A DNA stretch of 64,000 nt from Burhinus oedicnemus (GCA_008921705.1 VFFE01007601.1:2230441-2294440); one strand, 5' to 3'. Shown: positions 12,030-26,152, counted from the first letter of the stretch. Notes: generated from the sequence alone by a model not told the origin. A program made the numbers and translations.

Positions 12030-15000
12030 AGGTAGGTTTTTGCAGGCTGGTTTTCCAGATGACCTGAGAGGTAAAAAGTGTGGAGGCAGTCTGAGGGCAA
12101 CTCCAGCAGTGAGCATGTCTTTTCTTGCAGAAAGGTCCCTTGAATCTTTTGATCTCTGCTTCCCAGCCATACAAATGTACATCTGCTTCCAAAAGGGTTG
12201 CAGAACTTTGTTAAAGCTGGTAAATTTGTTTGAGATAAGACTTCTCAATCCTAAGGAGAATCTGCTTCACTTATGATTACTCTGCATGTCAGCAATATTT
12301 CAGACTTTCAGTGGCCCTTGGGCTGGTGTTTTTGAGTTTGGACATTCTCACCATATTAGTGCCATCACATAGACTGTATCTTCCCTCTTTTCTCAAAAGA
12401 AGAGCATAATAAAATTTAACCAATCTCTTCCTTCGTGCCTGAGTATAGGCACCCCATGGCACAAAATCATCATTGTTATTTATGTGATGCAATTGTTCCC
12501 TGCCAATGAAAGAAGGAGCCACTGGTCAGTTTTGTCTGGAGCTCTGGACAGGCGTTGACATGGCCGATCCTTCCAGCGGGTTCCCCTTAACCTCCCTGGG
12601 AGACATAAAAAGGTGTTAATGGGTATGAGCCTGGCAAGACCTTCCCATGCATGACATTATACAGGTCAGCCTGCTTAGTGAGTACGCGTCTTGGAAGATG
12701 GTGTGTCCTTGCGGTCCCTCAGGCAGGAGGGGCTGTGAGCAATCCACCTAGGGCAAAGCACTTCTAAAGCAGAAATTAGGGTGGCAAGGGTGGTGAGGGA
12801 CTTAAAAGCATGTTAGAAATACCGATTCCTGCATTGTTTAGGAGCCTGATGTAGCTTTAAATATTGCAAAATTAGTACAGAACTAGAGCTGTGGGGCTGG
12901 CACATAATAGGCTTTCCCACTTGATGGTAAATAGTACCCCCCTACCTTTTACCCTCCGTTCCTGTGTTTTATAATTAACACTGCTTTCAGTAAGAAGTTG
13001 TAAATTATGATGACTTATGTTTAGCTACCAGCAGGCAGTGGGACTTCATCAGTCACCAGGTCAAAAAGAAGAAAGGTTACACAATATTCATCAGCTGCAA
13101 CCTGGGGTTTCAATGCTAAAAAATGGAAGTACCAGCTTCTTCTCCTAGTGTCTCCAAAACATTAAAAAGCATCTGTTTTTTAAACCGAGGACATTTCTAG
13201 AGCTGCCATATGAAAAGGCAGAAAATGAGCTTAACCTTGTCAGAAGCACTTATAGCTGATTTTATTTGCTAACAGAGCAATATTGAAGGATCAGCTTTTC
13301 GATACAGCACACAACATTTAAATGTGTTTTCCCAAATATTTTTTGCCCAGCGTGTTGTTCCAAGCAAGAAGCTTCAAATGTCCTAGTGTTCATTGCTGCC
13401 CCTGTGCTGGCATCCTGGGGCTGCTGAAGCCCCGTGGTGGTCAGGAGTTACACTGGATGGGTCCCATGGTTTAGGCTGGAAATCTCAAATGACCTGTGAT
13501 TTTCAGTCTCCCTGATGGTGAAACCTGTCCCACTCACACAGTTGTCAGGGTCAAGCCTGTTCAGTCACAGCTATTGGGAATTCATGAGCCCTGCTCACCC
13601 CCTTGATGACTGTCATAATCTGTGCTCCATATTTAATCTCAGATAGCAATCTGTGGCAGGAATTGTTATTTTCACAGCCAGGAAACAAAGAGTGAGAAGT
13701 TGGTAATTGTGTCCACTAAAAATCCCCGGTGACTTATGATTTATGGGACAGTTTATTTATTCTCCACCACTTGCGTCTATATTCTTGTTTAGTATAACCT
13801 GTGATTTTATAGACACTGTACCTCAGAGATGTTTGCATTTTGAGAGTGAAACCAAGTCATTGGTACAAACACCCTATTTCTAATACTGCATAGTCCCCTA
13901 CAGACTGTAATAGCTGCTACATAAGTGAATCACTAATGACAATATCCTTATCTGAATGCAAAATCTGGCTACTGACATTTTCTCTGCGTTACTTAGCTCG
14001 GTAAGTCTGTGCTCTATATTCACTGGAGTTATTTGAGCTACGTTGTTTTCTACCAGTGAAGGACCTGACCCGCCCTCTCTGGTGCCTGAGGTGCAAGCAA
14101 TTCAAATATTTTGGGTTAGCAGTCCTGGGCCTTTATCCCTTCCTTCTTTCCTCTCACTTTTTCCAGTGGAGATGCCTCCTATTACTTTTACATTTCTCCG
14201 CGATCCACTGACCTCCAAGGCCCTCTGCTCATCTCCCTCTCCAACTCTACACGGGATAAGATACGAGTATACATCCCACTACCAGCCCGTACACACACTT
14301 TTGGGGAATCAGGGGACCACTTGGGGTTTATGCCTCTCAGCAAAGGCTTTTACTGTAGGTGCAATTGCAGAAACACCTCTGAATATACCTAATTAGTATT
14401 GTTTTTCTCTCGATGGATGGACTATAGATCCTTTGGAGAGACAGTTCTCAGCATAATCAGGAAATAATAGGAATTATTTTTCTTTTTCCATCCTTGCTTC
14501 CCTAGCTAATTGTTTTTCTCTCTTTAAACTTATCCGTAGACTTATATTATCTCACCTTGGACTTGGGAGCCAGCATAAAAAGAACTTACCCACCAGGTGG
14601 CATTTTCTCACGTGTCCAGCCTTAATTCTAACACGAATGCTTTGTACATATAATTATAAAACCAAGGGTCACTAAAGTGCACCTGTAGAGCAGAAACTTG
14701 ACTGTTCTCAATTCTGTTCTAATTATTGAGCCTTAGAGCAAAAACTAGGTTTCAAAGAAAACTTTCTGTACAGGCCTCAACAGAGTTAAAGGAGAAACAT
14801 TTTAAGTTGATGAGCTGACACTTGTAGAAGCAAATATATTAAATAAATCATGATTCGTTTTGGGGCTAAATCTGACTTACATCAACTCTGGAAAAACTAG
14901 ATCCTAATGAGTGACAGTTTGGTGTTTTCTGTCACTTCCTACAGTAATGGCCCCAAGCTGACACCACTCTGTGGGAGTCTAATACTTCTGAACAAAAGTT

Positions 15001-18000
15001 TTTTTGGAGTGAGATAGACAAGGTAGAAATCCCAAGGTGACTGGAAGGAATGTCTAATGACTGGAAAGACATATTTACTGGCAGACTGTATGTAAGCTGT
15101 GACAGTTGACAGGGCTTGATTGTAATAAATATAGTTGATGAAGAGAAGGCTGACAGGTGAGGACACAGAGAGAAAAAGAGTCAAAAGATCTGCATTGGCT
15201 GAACCCTATTAATGGTAAGTTGGTAACAAAGCCCAGAGTCATAAAAGAAAACAGGTATCGCAAACCGATGTCTAAACACTGAAATGTGTAGGACTTGCAG
15301 GTTGCCGTAACAAGCTCGGATTTGTTGACCTTTCTTCTAGTTATTTTGTAAGTGGTGTTTTCAGTTGAAATTCGCACCAGCAGCAGGCAGGCACCTGATA
15401 TTTTTAAATATTGTGTATGATTAATCATGTAACAGAATGAACCCTGATCAAGGTCATAATTATTGCTTCAATCTCTAATTTTCATTGCTTTGATGTTGGA
15501 AAATGTGCCTCCACGTGCTGTGAAGGTAGCAATCTTGCTGGAGATCTGTTCTGCTGAAAACAAAATGAATTCCTGTAAAGGAAATTAAGCAACATAAAAC
15601 CTGAAAATATTTCTTAAATGCACAGGCTCACTACACACGCGCGTACACACACATACACAGATGGAGTGATTGACCCTGAAAATGGAAACAACTCTGGCAT
15701 ATTAAATTATGACACTTTATAACTGACTGGTCAGAGTTTCAACAATAGGATTTCCAATGAGCTCTGCACTTTCTTCCCCCAGGCAAATGTCACACACTGA
15801 AACTAAACAGGATCTTTTTTTTTTTCTCGTTCATCCCGACGTGCTGTTTTCTGTGCCCAAGATACAAATCTGTATTCAAAAATACCTTAACCCTTTGGAA
15901 GGGCAGCCCTCCCTCTCCATGCCCCAGGAGAAGGGAGTTTTGCGGCAGGTGAGGGACGTAGGGGACATCGTGCCTGCATAGGCACCGGGGTCAGTCTGCG
16001 CGTTTGTTGTACTCCCATTTCAAAAGAGAAGAAAGGGAAAAAACAGTCATAAGGGAATGTCTCAAGGAAAGCACCTGGGAACTGCACAAACTAATGTACA
16101 GGTTAATAATGAGGAACATCTCTTGTTGGGAATGTCAAATGAGATTCCTTCTAAACTCTGGAAATGGGCCCATTTAACAGTAGGGTCACTGTTTGCTTGC
16201 TTTTACCACCACATGGACAGAGGTGAAAATCCCTTCACCCTCTTGCTTGTATGAAACACAAAAGCATTTGTAAAATATTTAGACAACTAAAATACTGAGA
16301 GAACTTTTCTTTCTAAAAGTTACTTTTATTTCGAACAGATCCCCTCCTTCCCTCGCCACCAGATGCCACAGCCGTTTCAAGTGGTGCTGCCACTAAATGA
16401 ATTGTGGGGAGTGCCAAGAAAAACAAATGAGACCATATAGGCACCCAACAAAGACTCGCAGAGTAGCACAATGCTTACGTGTCAATCACGCCGATGCTCC
16501 CTCTTTGCCGGCTGCCTGTCTCCCACACGGCAGTGGATCCAGCCACTCTGCTTCTCACCGCTGCCTCTTTGGAACGGCAGGATTCAGAGCCATGGCTCGT
16601 CAGCACAGGAGTTGTCAGCCTTAATTGGCACGTATAGGTGCACTTTATACACTCCTCTAGTTGTCAGTGACTGCTTACGCATGTATGCACACTGTATAGG
16701 TAGGCATGAGTGTGTCCTTTCATGTAGAAAGCTCTCCATGCAAGCACACAGATGCTTTATGGATTGAAGTCCACAAATACCCATATACTTTGTGTACTGG
16801 TGTATTCGCATGTGGTTACATACCCGGACATATATATACACCTCATCTACCGTCCTCTGGATGTGAAGTTAACGTGGCAAGTTAATCTATGGTCGTTTAC
16901 TACAGTGGCCGTCCTTTGATACTCAGGAAGAAAGTGGGCATCATTACATTTAAATAGAACAAATACACCTAATCATATATATATATTTACAAACACACGC
17001 AGGGTTTCTGCTCTGCAACTCAGCCTCATGTAAACAAATCTTATCCACTGAAGGCCTTGAGCCAGGCAACTGGAAGCACAAGACAAAAGAAGTAATATTT
17101 AAGCTATGCTGCAACCCTTCTCTTTTTATATATGTTTATGTATTCCTGTATGTACTTTACACATTTTTTGGTTTGGCCTTTTGCAGAGACTTTACCACAA
17201 CTTTAAGCTGATGAGTACATACAAACTTTCTTCACTCAAAAAGCAGTGTGTTGGAGCCAATGTAAGTGGCTGTAGATGTCTCGACTTTGCTTTGTCATCT
17301 CTTTTAGGTTCCAGGGCACATTCACAGTCAGTTCCTTGTCAGAAGGTGTAAGTAGAAGACAAAGTGGGAATGAAAATCTTTGTGGAGTGTATCTTCTTTC
17401 ATGTGGAAACCTGGCTGAAGTCAAGATGACTATGACTGTTGCCTGCATCAGGGTTGGGCTTTCATTTCAGTGCTACCAAAAAGGTAAGAACACTAGTGGA
17501 TGGCTTTTTGCTACTGGGTTTTTAATGTGAATATAGCATTAGCACAGGACACAATTTTTTAGTGTTTCATGGTCTAATCAAAATACCATTGAAAGTAAAA
17601 ACCAAAACCAAATACCAGGGAAAAATTTCTGAGGTTAAATTTATCAAAAAAGAGAATATCCTCCTTCTGGAAAGAGGGGCTACTCTGTGGAGTGAATTGC
17701 TATTGCTGAAACAGGGTTAATCTTGCATCTGTAGGTCTTTTTAATGAAAGTTGTGTAACAGATCTGCCACATATTTTGCATCTTTGAATCTATGTTGATT
17801 TTGGATAGCTTCTGAGAGATGAGTTTCCTAAGAAGGCAATAATCGTCAGTCTGTTGTATATGATACAAGATGTATTACAGAGGACCCTAATAATGGTTCT
17901 GAAGTCTGTGGGTCTCACTTGAGACAAAACTTTTCTGAGCCTACACTTGAGAGAAGACTTTCAAAAAGAACAAATCCAAACTGATCTTATGATTCCTAAA

Positions 18001-20360
18001 GTCTGAAGTAGGCCAGGTCCCGCATCGTGGTAAGAATAATTTTTAAAGGTCTATTCATGCAACTGGGATAGAAGTGAAGATTTTTGATAACCCTTCTACA
18101 TAACTTCTGTTCTGCACACTTGATCTGGTCCCAGATGAGGATAAGCACCTTGCTCAAAAAGATTCATAGCTTTCCACATTTTGCATAAATTTTTCCTGCA
18201 GAAATTGTTTAGCGTGTTCAGATCTCTTCCTCTAGTTTAGACTTTATCTACAATTGCTTTACAAGGGAAAAAAAAAACCAAACCCAAACAAAAAATCCCT
18301 TGGTAACGTGACTATAGAATTCATAATAACTCCAACTAAAGCTTCAACTAGAAGCACAGCTATGTGGGGCACCAAACACGACATGAGGGACAAGTCAGTA
18401 GCACTGAGATAAGGTTTATAATTGTATTTAAGTTGTTAAGGGCAAAAAAGTGTTTTCGTTGCTGCAGTAGGTGCAGGTTAATGCCCAGGACTTCAGCTGC
18501 AAAATTCCTGTTTTGTCTATTGCTACTTGTTCATAAAAGCTTGCCAAGTGCATGGACCCTCATTATATACCTTGCTGTTGTAATAACGGCATGAGAACAC
18601 CCAGCAAGTTCTTTGTGCCGGAGGAGACTTCTATGAGAAAGAGAAGCAAGTACATGATGCTGTACTTTCAACAGACACCATTGAGAGCTGTGTTTGGGGA
18701 CTGATGTGTCAGCTGCTCATCAGTACAGCCATGGAGTTGAATACATCAAGGAAGCTTTAAGAAGAATGGGAGAAATAGGAAAAGCGTGGGAGTAAGAATA
18801 GTAGGACAAAATCATTTCCAGTATAAATGTGCTGAAGCAAATGTAGTTTCATCAAGAAGTTTGTCCTGTTGTGTTCCAGGCTTCTCATTTAGGTTGATTA
18901 CATGGCAACATGGAATTGATTTCTTGAGCTTAGGACAGTTGGCAAACTTGACTAGACTTAAAATGAACCTCTTTGATTCCGTCTACAAAATTAGAGCAGA
19001 TTTGATAAAGTAAAGATGTATCCTTTGAAGTATTCCCTATCAACATAAGTGTTAAGAACACTTGAGCGAAGGAATTTTAACAGTTTTGAAAGCAGTAGCA
19101 AAGGAACATCAATAAGGATTGCAGCTAAGGGCATGCCCACAAGGCACTATACTAACTGCATCTATCCTGCAGGCAATAAGCAATTGCTAAAGATTCCAGA
19201 CTTTTTAAAGTTCATAGTTCATCTCATAAAAACTTTACATGTAACTTATGATAGGATTTTGCTGGGTGGGTTTGGCTTTCAGGAGGTGACTCCAAGAGGA
19301 GGTCTTTGCAAGTTGATCTACGTATAAGGACGTGAAAAAGATTTCTTTTTATTTTTGTGTCAAATGATGATTGATGATAGGTTGATCTTGCAAAGTGTGA
19401 AGTGTGCTCACATCCTGTTATATATGGTGTTATAAGAATGGAAGCTACAATTCTTCCAGGCACTTCAGCGCACAAAGAAAATCACCAGCTCAAATGCTTT
19501 GTTGATTCGAGCCCACATCATGGAAGAGAACTGTCTTTTGCATCACAAATTCCTCATGAGTCCTAGATTTAAAGTGCCTGTGTTGCTGCAAATTTTACAA
19601 TATGAAACAACATGAAGGCCAAGCAATGATTCAGCGGTAGTTTTGGTTAGGCCAGATATCTACTTGGCAGCTCTGATTCTGCTGGCTCACCAATGTCAAT
19701 GCTTCTACCGCTGTGGATAGTGCTTGTGTTGGGTAACTTGCTGTGGCCTTGCAAATTTACCATTAGCAAGGATGAGCACAAAGGAAGGAAAGAGCAGAAG
19801 GATCTGGACAGAAACGAGACAGAAGCAGAAAAGGAGGTTTTAAACAGCAGAGAAGATCTGAGTTGTTGGCACTTGGAAATGAGTCAATAAACAATTTAGA
19901 TATTTAATTTGGATGATAAAGGAGATTTAATTAAAAAGCTTTTACTTTTTTTATGTAGATTTCATACTGGTGGTACTTGATAGATTTCAATGCGACCACA
20001 GCAAATTAGTGGTAGCCACAGTTATGACAATTATGATTCTTAAAACATGGTCATGTTACTGTGGCTTAATGAACCACTGCACGTCAGCTGAGTGAAGTGA
20101 CGTGTGTATGCCCTTAGCTGGTCACAAACATGAGACAGTGAGTCAGTGTAAACCTCTTTCAGTGAGTTTTAAGCAAACACCTCTCAGCTCATACTTGCAA
20201 TGGACAAACAGTGCATACAGTCAGTTGCTGGTGCTCAGCTGGTGAGTAAAAATGATTCATTACACTGCAGTAATTAAAAATTACTGACTCCTTAAGGAAA
20301 AAATGGGAGAAACATGTATGTGATGTTTTAGATCACCTAACATGTTTTCCCAGACATGTG
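12030..20360. other. Long unique stretch, no gene recognised
   Basis: I see no convincing exon, RNA gene or transposon end in this 8 kb. Small items are a (CA/CG)-type run near 15640-15658, a (TA)n run near 16977-16986 and a possible MIR-like piece near 13660-13740. The interval 17680-19900 has a slightly coding-like texture on the minus strand (stretches such as STAVEALTLVSQQNQS near 19660-19720) but many stops, and matches nothing I can name. It may be an unrecognised old repeat or a decayed retrocopy. Confidence 0.5.
13655..13745 (-). repeat. Possible MIR-like SINE relic
   Basis: The plus strand has TTGTTATTTTCACAG, then AGGAAACAAAGAGTGAGAAG, then GTAATTGTGTCC. The order resembles the antisense MIR core. 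Divergence is high and no tRNA-related head is visible. Confidence 0.25.
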
Positions 20361-20369
20361 GTTCCTAAA

Positions 20370-20538
20370 TTTTTTGCCCAGGGAAGTGGTGGAATTGCCA
20401 TCCCTGGAGGTATTTCAAAGATGGGTAGACGCGGTGCTTAGGGACATGGTTTAGTGGTGGTTTTGGCAGTGTTAGGTTGATGATTGAACTCAATGATCTT
20501 AAAGGTCCCTTCCAACCTAGATGATTCTATGATTCTAT
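20370..20538 (+). mobile_element. CR1 LINE, 3' end (avian type)
   Basis: This is a 5'-truncated CR1 insertion in plus orientation, carrying only the last 170 bases or so. The diagnostic order is GCCCAGGGAAGTGGTGGA, CCATCCCTGGAGGTATTTCA, then AAAGGTCCCTTCCAACCTAG, ending in two copies of the octamer GATTCTAT (20523-20538). CR1 elements end in this octamer instead of a poly(A) tail, and the version here is characteristic of birds. Divergence from the family consensus as I remember it is modest, so this copy is younger than the CR1 at 7034-8240. It has no coding capacity. Confidence 0.95.
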
Positions 20539-20544
20539 AAATTC

Positions 20545-23500
20545 CCTTCACAGTTGTCCTCCCCAAATTTGCTATGAAGGCATTACTTCCACAATGGTGC
20601 AGTAAGAAAAAGAATTAAATGTGGCTGTGAACAGAGAGCAGCTGAAATGGATTCAAGAGCAGCAAAGTGTGAACCACTGTTCTCACCATGAGCCTGATCC
20701 AAAAGCAGTGGACTCACCTAGGTGGTTTTCTGTGTTGACTTTAAGAAGTTTGGAATCAAACCCGGTTTCTCATGGTTTAATGAAGAAAACTTAGGTCAGG
20801 AAAACACGGATGTCACAACAATAGCTGCCTTATAAATGCCCACGATAATACTTAACAATGGAAATTAATGATTTTTGACCTTTACGTTTTTCCTACATGA
20901 AACTCTACCTTGCTTAATACTGAAGTTTTACCTCTGATTAGGTATCACTTTATGAGTTCACTGAAAGCTAATAAAAACTGGCTGATTAGACAACCCCAGG
21001 CAGCACATCTTAAATAGTCATTAAACAATCATTACAGATAGAAACAGCTACAACCGGCTTCTGTTGAAATGCTGCTTATTATTATATAATCCTTTTTCAA
21101 GTCAAAATGAATGCATAATCAAAGCACAAAGCAAACAGTTTGAAAGTTCTGAGCTGGCTGTGCAAAGCTATAATGCATCAACGAACCCCTAAATTAGTGC
21201 TCAAATCAGTAGATGAGGGTTGATGTATAGCAGAAGAAGTAATTGAGGAAAAAGTATGGATCTATGGGCATAGGTGAAGTAAGGGCATCTTCTGAAATAA
21301 TTTAATGTAGACCCCTACAGGAAACCATTGCAGCTTTGACCCAAAGACACGTGTCTGGTGTCAAGGAGCAAAGATGAGTATACGGTTCTGGTGTGTCTTA
21401 TTGCTATTACAGTTACTTTCATTTACAAAGAGTCACATTAAACTTTGCAGCTGAAGACACACAAACTTTGAGATAAATCTGGTACAGAACCAAAACACTG
21501 TAAATTGACCCTTAACCAATAACATTTCTGCTTTTAACAGACTCCTTAATGAAAATTCATAAGAAACTCTCCAGATAAATAAGGATACATTCTGATTGTT
21601 ATTACTCTGGTAGAAATTTGGAGCAACTTCAATGAAACTAGCGGAATTGCTCTGCATTTACTAATAGTGCAAATGAGCACAGAATGAAAACCAGAGACTT
21701 TGGGAAGCCTTAAGCCAACAATTCAGCTTTCTGGATTGAGAAGGTCGCTTATTAAGTTTATAGTACAAAACCTCTGTCTTATTCCTTCTCTGTAATAACA
21801 TCTTTCTTAATAGTCCTTACTTAATCTTTACATATTCTGCATGAAATAAATGATCAGGATGTTTAAGTTTCCACCCTGTACCACCTGCAAGTTACAGGCC
21901 AGATCCATTTGCTTGATTGAGGCAACGCAAGTCATTACCACATAGGGCAGCTGATTTTCCCCCCCTTAAACACCTGCAAATGCAGGTCACCTGGGAGTTT
22001 GAACCTATTAAGGTTCTTATAATTGAGACAAGGGCAAAATAGTTTGTAAAATGGTACATGAGCAGAAAGATGAGAGAGTGGGAGAGAGAAAGGGAAAGAG
22101 AAAGACACTCTGGTTGGATGACAGGAAATCATATAACCATATTTGCAAGTGAGCTTTGGGAGCATGGTCTTTGTAATGGGGTTAGCTAATCCAGATAGTA
22201 ATAAGGATAGGAAAGTCAGCAATCATAATCATATTTAATGGATTCCAGATGGAGAAATATAATTGTTCTCATTATCATTGAGAAAACTCTAAGGAAATAC
22301 AATCCCAAGATACTTTACCTTGACAGGCAACCAGGAACAATATCGACATCAAGTCATGGGTTTTATAGGTAGAGTTGTCAGTTATTTCCTTTTTGTAGCA
22401 TTCCCTTCTAATGTAATGGTTTGATTAACCTAAGACATTTTGATGTGAGTATAAAAGCAATGTTAATGAAATGCCTGCTTAATTGACTGTGCATCTCTAT
22501 ACCATATGATGTGGTGACTTACTAAATACGTTGTGGAATTAAAAAGAAAACCCGAAAGCCTTGTATATCATGAGACTTTTTCTTTGTAATGTGGTTAAAA
22601 TGAAATACGACTATAAGCACGAGTCTTTTTGGGTGCAGCTGTTCTTTTTGTTTGGGTTGATAATTGGAACCAGTCCCATGGGCCTATTTGATGTTATCTC
22701 TTGTTTAAAACTAAACTGTCAAAGCTTATCCCCCCTGTGTACTCAACAGGGAGTAGTTCTGGGGAAACTTTCTTCTTAAGTATTTTTAACCCCTCCTCCC
22801 TGCACGCATTCTCTAAACTGAACCGGGGCAGTCATGAAATGATGCCTTCACAGGAACACTTGTACGGCAAAATATTTCTTTGTGGAAAGCTGAGCCTTTT
22901 CATGTTATATGTCTTTGTAAGAGGGGCCTAAAAGAAAAGATCCCACAGCAGAAGTCAGATGATCAGGGTGTGATCTCTCAGCTTTACAACAACTTGCTGC
23001 CTCTGCACAAAGGGTGTCCTGCGCAGCAGCCCCCTGGCATGAGAGGAGCTCGGGGTGTGGGGCGGAGACGCAGATGTCTCCCACGATACGAACCAATATT
23101 TGATCCAGGAACAGCATAACTGTATTTCCACGCAAACGTGACTTTAATGTGCCTGATCCCAAGCTAATGCATTTAGGCAGTGTTGCATTGTGGAGACCTA
23201 CCAGTTGGGCTGACATTACCTCAGAGTTTTCTGTAAGGGTAGGCATGCCCTGCTCATCGTAATATTTAGATGTAACCTCAGAATATTTAGATTTGTTAAG
23301 TTCAGGAGAAGTTAGACCCTGTGTTTTGGTTAATTTCTTGAATGGCAGGTGGTAGCAAGGAACATGCCTCCTGCAGTCAGGTGAGGAGATATTATGGGTT
23401 TGCTTCGCACCTCCTTTCATTTTTCTTTGCAGTTATTGTCTTCGGAGTTACGAGACTGAGACAAGTCAACTGTGTAATCTCAACTCAACAGCACTAAAAA

Positions 23501-23615
23501 AGAAGTTATTCTTTTGGCCATAAGACCAATGTTTTTTTTTCTCAGTCTGCTCTGTTTCAGTTACATTTTTATCAAAAATCAGAAGGCCTTCTGCTAGACA
23601 TTTTTGTTTGTACTG
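20545..23615. other. Unique sequence between two CR1 ends, no gene recognised
   Basis: The sequence is AT-rich with no recognisable exon. A 171-codon minus-strand frame (22905-23420) is the longest here. Its product has scattered Cys and His but no domain I recognise, and it is not flanked by convincing gene signals. A T-rich to C-rich run occurs near 21957-21965. Confidence 0.5.
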
Positions 23616-23623
23616 ACAATTTG

Positions 23624-23724
23624 GGTAACCTGGTCTAGTGGGAGGTGTCCCTGCCCATGGCAGGGGGGTTGGAACTAGGTAATCTTTAAGGCCCCTTCCA
23701 ACCCAAACCGTTCTATGATTCTAA
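23624..23724 (+). mobile_element. CR1 LINE, short 3' end (avian type)
   Basis: This is a second 5'-truncated CR1 tail in plus orientation. The sequence runs GTAACCTGGTCTAGTGGGAG, CCCTGCCCATGGCAGGGGGG, then CCCCTTCCAACCCAAACCG, and ends in TTCTATGATTCTAAG, one good and one mutated octamer. Only the terminal 100 bases or so are present. It is in the same orientation as the copy 3 kb upstream but is an independent insertion, because the two carry different CR1 3' variants. Confidence 0.95.
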
Positions 23725-23734
23725 GAATTCTGTC

Positions 23735-25280
23735 AGGCCTTTACACTCATGCTATTATGGTTACCTATGGAGCCAACTTCAATAGAAAAGGAGGAAGGAT
23801 AGATAAGAATCACTGACAGATGTCAGAGTCATCTCCACTGTCTTGGGAAAATGAAAGAGGGACAAAAGTTACAGGCTTACTAGGTGTTGCTGCCAGCTCT
23901 TGCATGTCCTGTGTCATGCGCTGCTCTTCTTGAACGGACCACATGCAGAATAAGAGAACCTTTCAGTTATTACCCCATAGAACATTTATGCACACTGTTC
24001 ATAGTCACACTATTGTTTTAAGAGAATAACGTGTCAATGTATTGGTTTCTCCTCCAGCTGACATGTACAATGTGGGGATGTTGCAGTGGCCTGCAGTGAT
24101 TGGAAGTTGTGTGCTGGTGCTATGTTTGCCTTTCTATCACACATAGAATATTTCTAATAAGGGATGAACACCCATTGCAGGCTGTGATGTACTCTATTGG
24201 CCTTTGTTGCATTAGATCCTGCCTTTGTCTTAGCATTCTTTGTCACTCTCTTTCCTTCTAGTCTTTAAGACCAAATGCCACAGTGTCTCCACATCTTCCA
24301 CAAATAACCATCTGTTTCTGTCCTGTAGACTCATGTCAGGCCACCTGGAAGAGCCCTTCTGAGCAAAATCAGAAGTAAAAGCTGCTGATAGCTGTAAAAC
24401 CAGCAAATGAGCTTCCTATCTTTTGCAGCACTCAATGCATCTAAGATGCTTCTGGCAAGTAACCTCTTTGCAGTGCACTTCAGAGAGCAACTGAGTGGAA
24501 CACTAAGCACAGGCTGTAGGTTACAGGTTGATTATGTGTCCCAAGAGAACAAAGGTGCTTGCAATGCCCATTCATGGAAAAGCAATGGCCAAGCTATAGG
24601 TCCCTCTCGCCATCACAAACCATTCTCTGTAGAGCTGTCATATATGTGAGATGGGGAAGGATTCTTATGTCCCTTGAGGGATGCCAGGACTCAGTACTTT
24701 GTAGATAAATATAAGTTTCTATTTAAAACCAGTACTATTGGGAGTAGATGCAAGAGGGGCTGGAAAAAGCCATTTCTAAAAATACAGGAAATAGCTATAT
24801 GGTTACAGAAGTGAATTTCCAGCTGTGGGTAATCATATAACTCATATATTAACAATGAGGATCCACTGTGTAAGGGGGAAAAACAACAATTCACATAAGC
24901 TTGAAAGACAATAGGCCAATTCCTGATCAGACTGTGGAAAAAGAAGGAGCAGAGACAATATATGGAGGGCAGTAAAAAGCAGGGGACTCGTTTTGTTACA
25001 GAGCAGCCAGCAGAGATGGCAATTCTAGAAAGATCAGTAAGGGCAAAGGAAAATGTCCATTTACATTTAGGAGGTACTGCTTGCAAAGGTGAGGTTAAGA
25101 GCATGGAGCTGAAACAGTCAGAAGGTCCCTTTGCTGGACTTTCCCATCAGTTCATAAATTCAGCTCTGGAAGCAGCAGCCACAGAAATATATCCGGTATA
25201 ATCCATACAACATCCAGCATCGAAGGCTCTCCCAGCAATTTTGAACTATTTCTAATACCAGACTGCCTTGCTGTTGACAG
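23735..25280. other. Unique sequence, no gene recognised
   Basis: A 137-codon minus-strand frame (24691-25104) and an overlapping plus-strand frame (24962-25201) are open, but neither product resembles a known protein. I see no transposon ends. Confidence 0.5.
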
Positions 25281-25289
25281 AGAACTGAT

Positions 25290-25385
25290 TAGCCCACGCA
25301 TGCTATGGATGGGAAAACTGAGGCATTCACCTTGTCAGTTACTGAAAGAGTAGAAACAGAACTCATCTGTCTGCCTTGTTTTAGT
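25290..25385 (-). repeat. MIR-like SINE relic
   Basis: The plus strand reads GGATGGGAAAACTGAGGCA, then CACCTTGTCAGTTACTGAAA, then GAACTCATCTGTCTGCC. This follows the antisense MIR order (gaaactgaggca; a gtcacttgc/ag-type segment; an aacccaggtctgtctg-type segment). Length and order fit a decayed MIR copy of the kind shared across amniotes. It has no coding capacity. Confidence 0.5.
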
Positions 25386-26112
25386 TAATTTTAATTAGTC
25401 ATCCAAACTTCCATACCCTGTCAGGCCTTTTAGCTGCAAAGACCCTATCTCACAGAGTTTTCCTGGCATGTTCTGGAAAAGTTCATTTTGTCTTTTTTTT
25501 TTTCGTCCTCAGCCCTGCTGTCGAGAACTTCAGTCTTCCCTTTTTCTTCCTATGGGCCTCTCCAGTGCCTATTCCTTTAAAATCTCTTCCCAGTAATTGT
25601 CACTGTTATTCTAAGCAATAGTAGCTGGTTTTGATCTGTGGAGCTATGTAAAAACTGTGTTCTCAACCTGTCTCTCTATCTGTTTTTATTCCTCAGTGTT
25701 AGAGCTTAATTCTCATGGGCTTGATCAGAACAGTTGCTTTTGTGTAGTGGGACTAATTTTAACCAATCATGCAATTGTCAAGGGGTTTCTCCTCTCATTT
25801 CAAGGCGGCTTCTTTATACTATTCTCTTTGGTTCCCCCCCACTTTACAGCAGAGGTTGTGCAATAACACTACAGAAGTATAGTTATTGCTGGAAGGCTTT
25901 TTAGGCTCTAACATGGTTTCCTCCCCAGAGGAGGGGGGCATATTTGTCTTAATAGAATCATTGTGGCTCATTTCAGTGGTGCAGACTGCTCTTAGGTCGT
26001 CCTGCTGCAACTGGGGGTTTGCTTATGGCTTATGCTTCTCTACGCTTCCATGGTAAGCAGAATCCATCACTCTACTAATCTGCAAACTCCAGTAAATCAG
26101 GTAGCCACTGAC

Positions 26113-26152
26113 AAAAGATCTGATCCAAACTCACAGGAAGTCAGTGGGAGCA
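26113..26152. repeat. Fragment of an amniote palindromic repeat
   Basis: The plus strand has AGATCTGATCCAAACTCACA followed by GGAAGTCAGTGGGAG. This is one arm of the same palindromic family seen near 11977. The second arm is not visible. Confidence 0.4.

Noticed and set aside
19118..19176. Minus-strand peptide with a VPCGHA string, reminiscent of the C-terminal RING finger of IAP proteins
   Set aside because: Only the PCGH core and a few neighbours fit. The paired cysteines of the RING are missing, upstream residues do not match, and stops surround it. A chance match is likely in 64 kb of six-frame translation.
22905..23420. 171-codon minus-strand open frame, considered as retroviral or gene remnant
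   Set aside because: No protease, integrase, capsid or other motif seen, and no LTRs around it.
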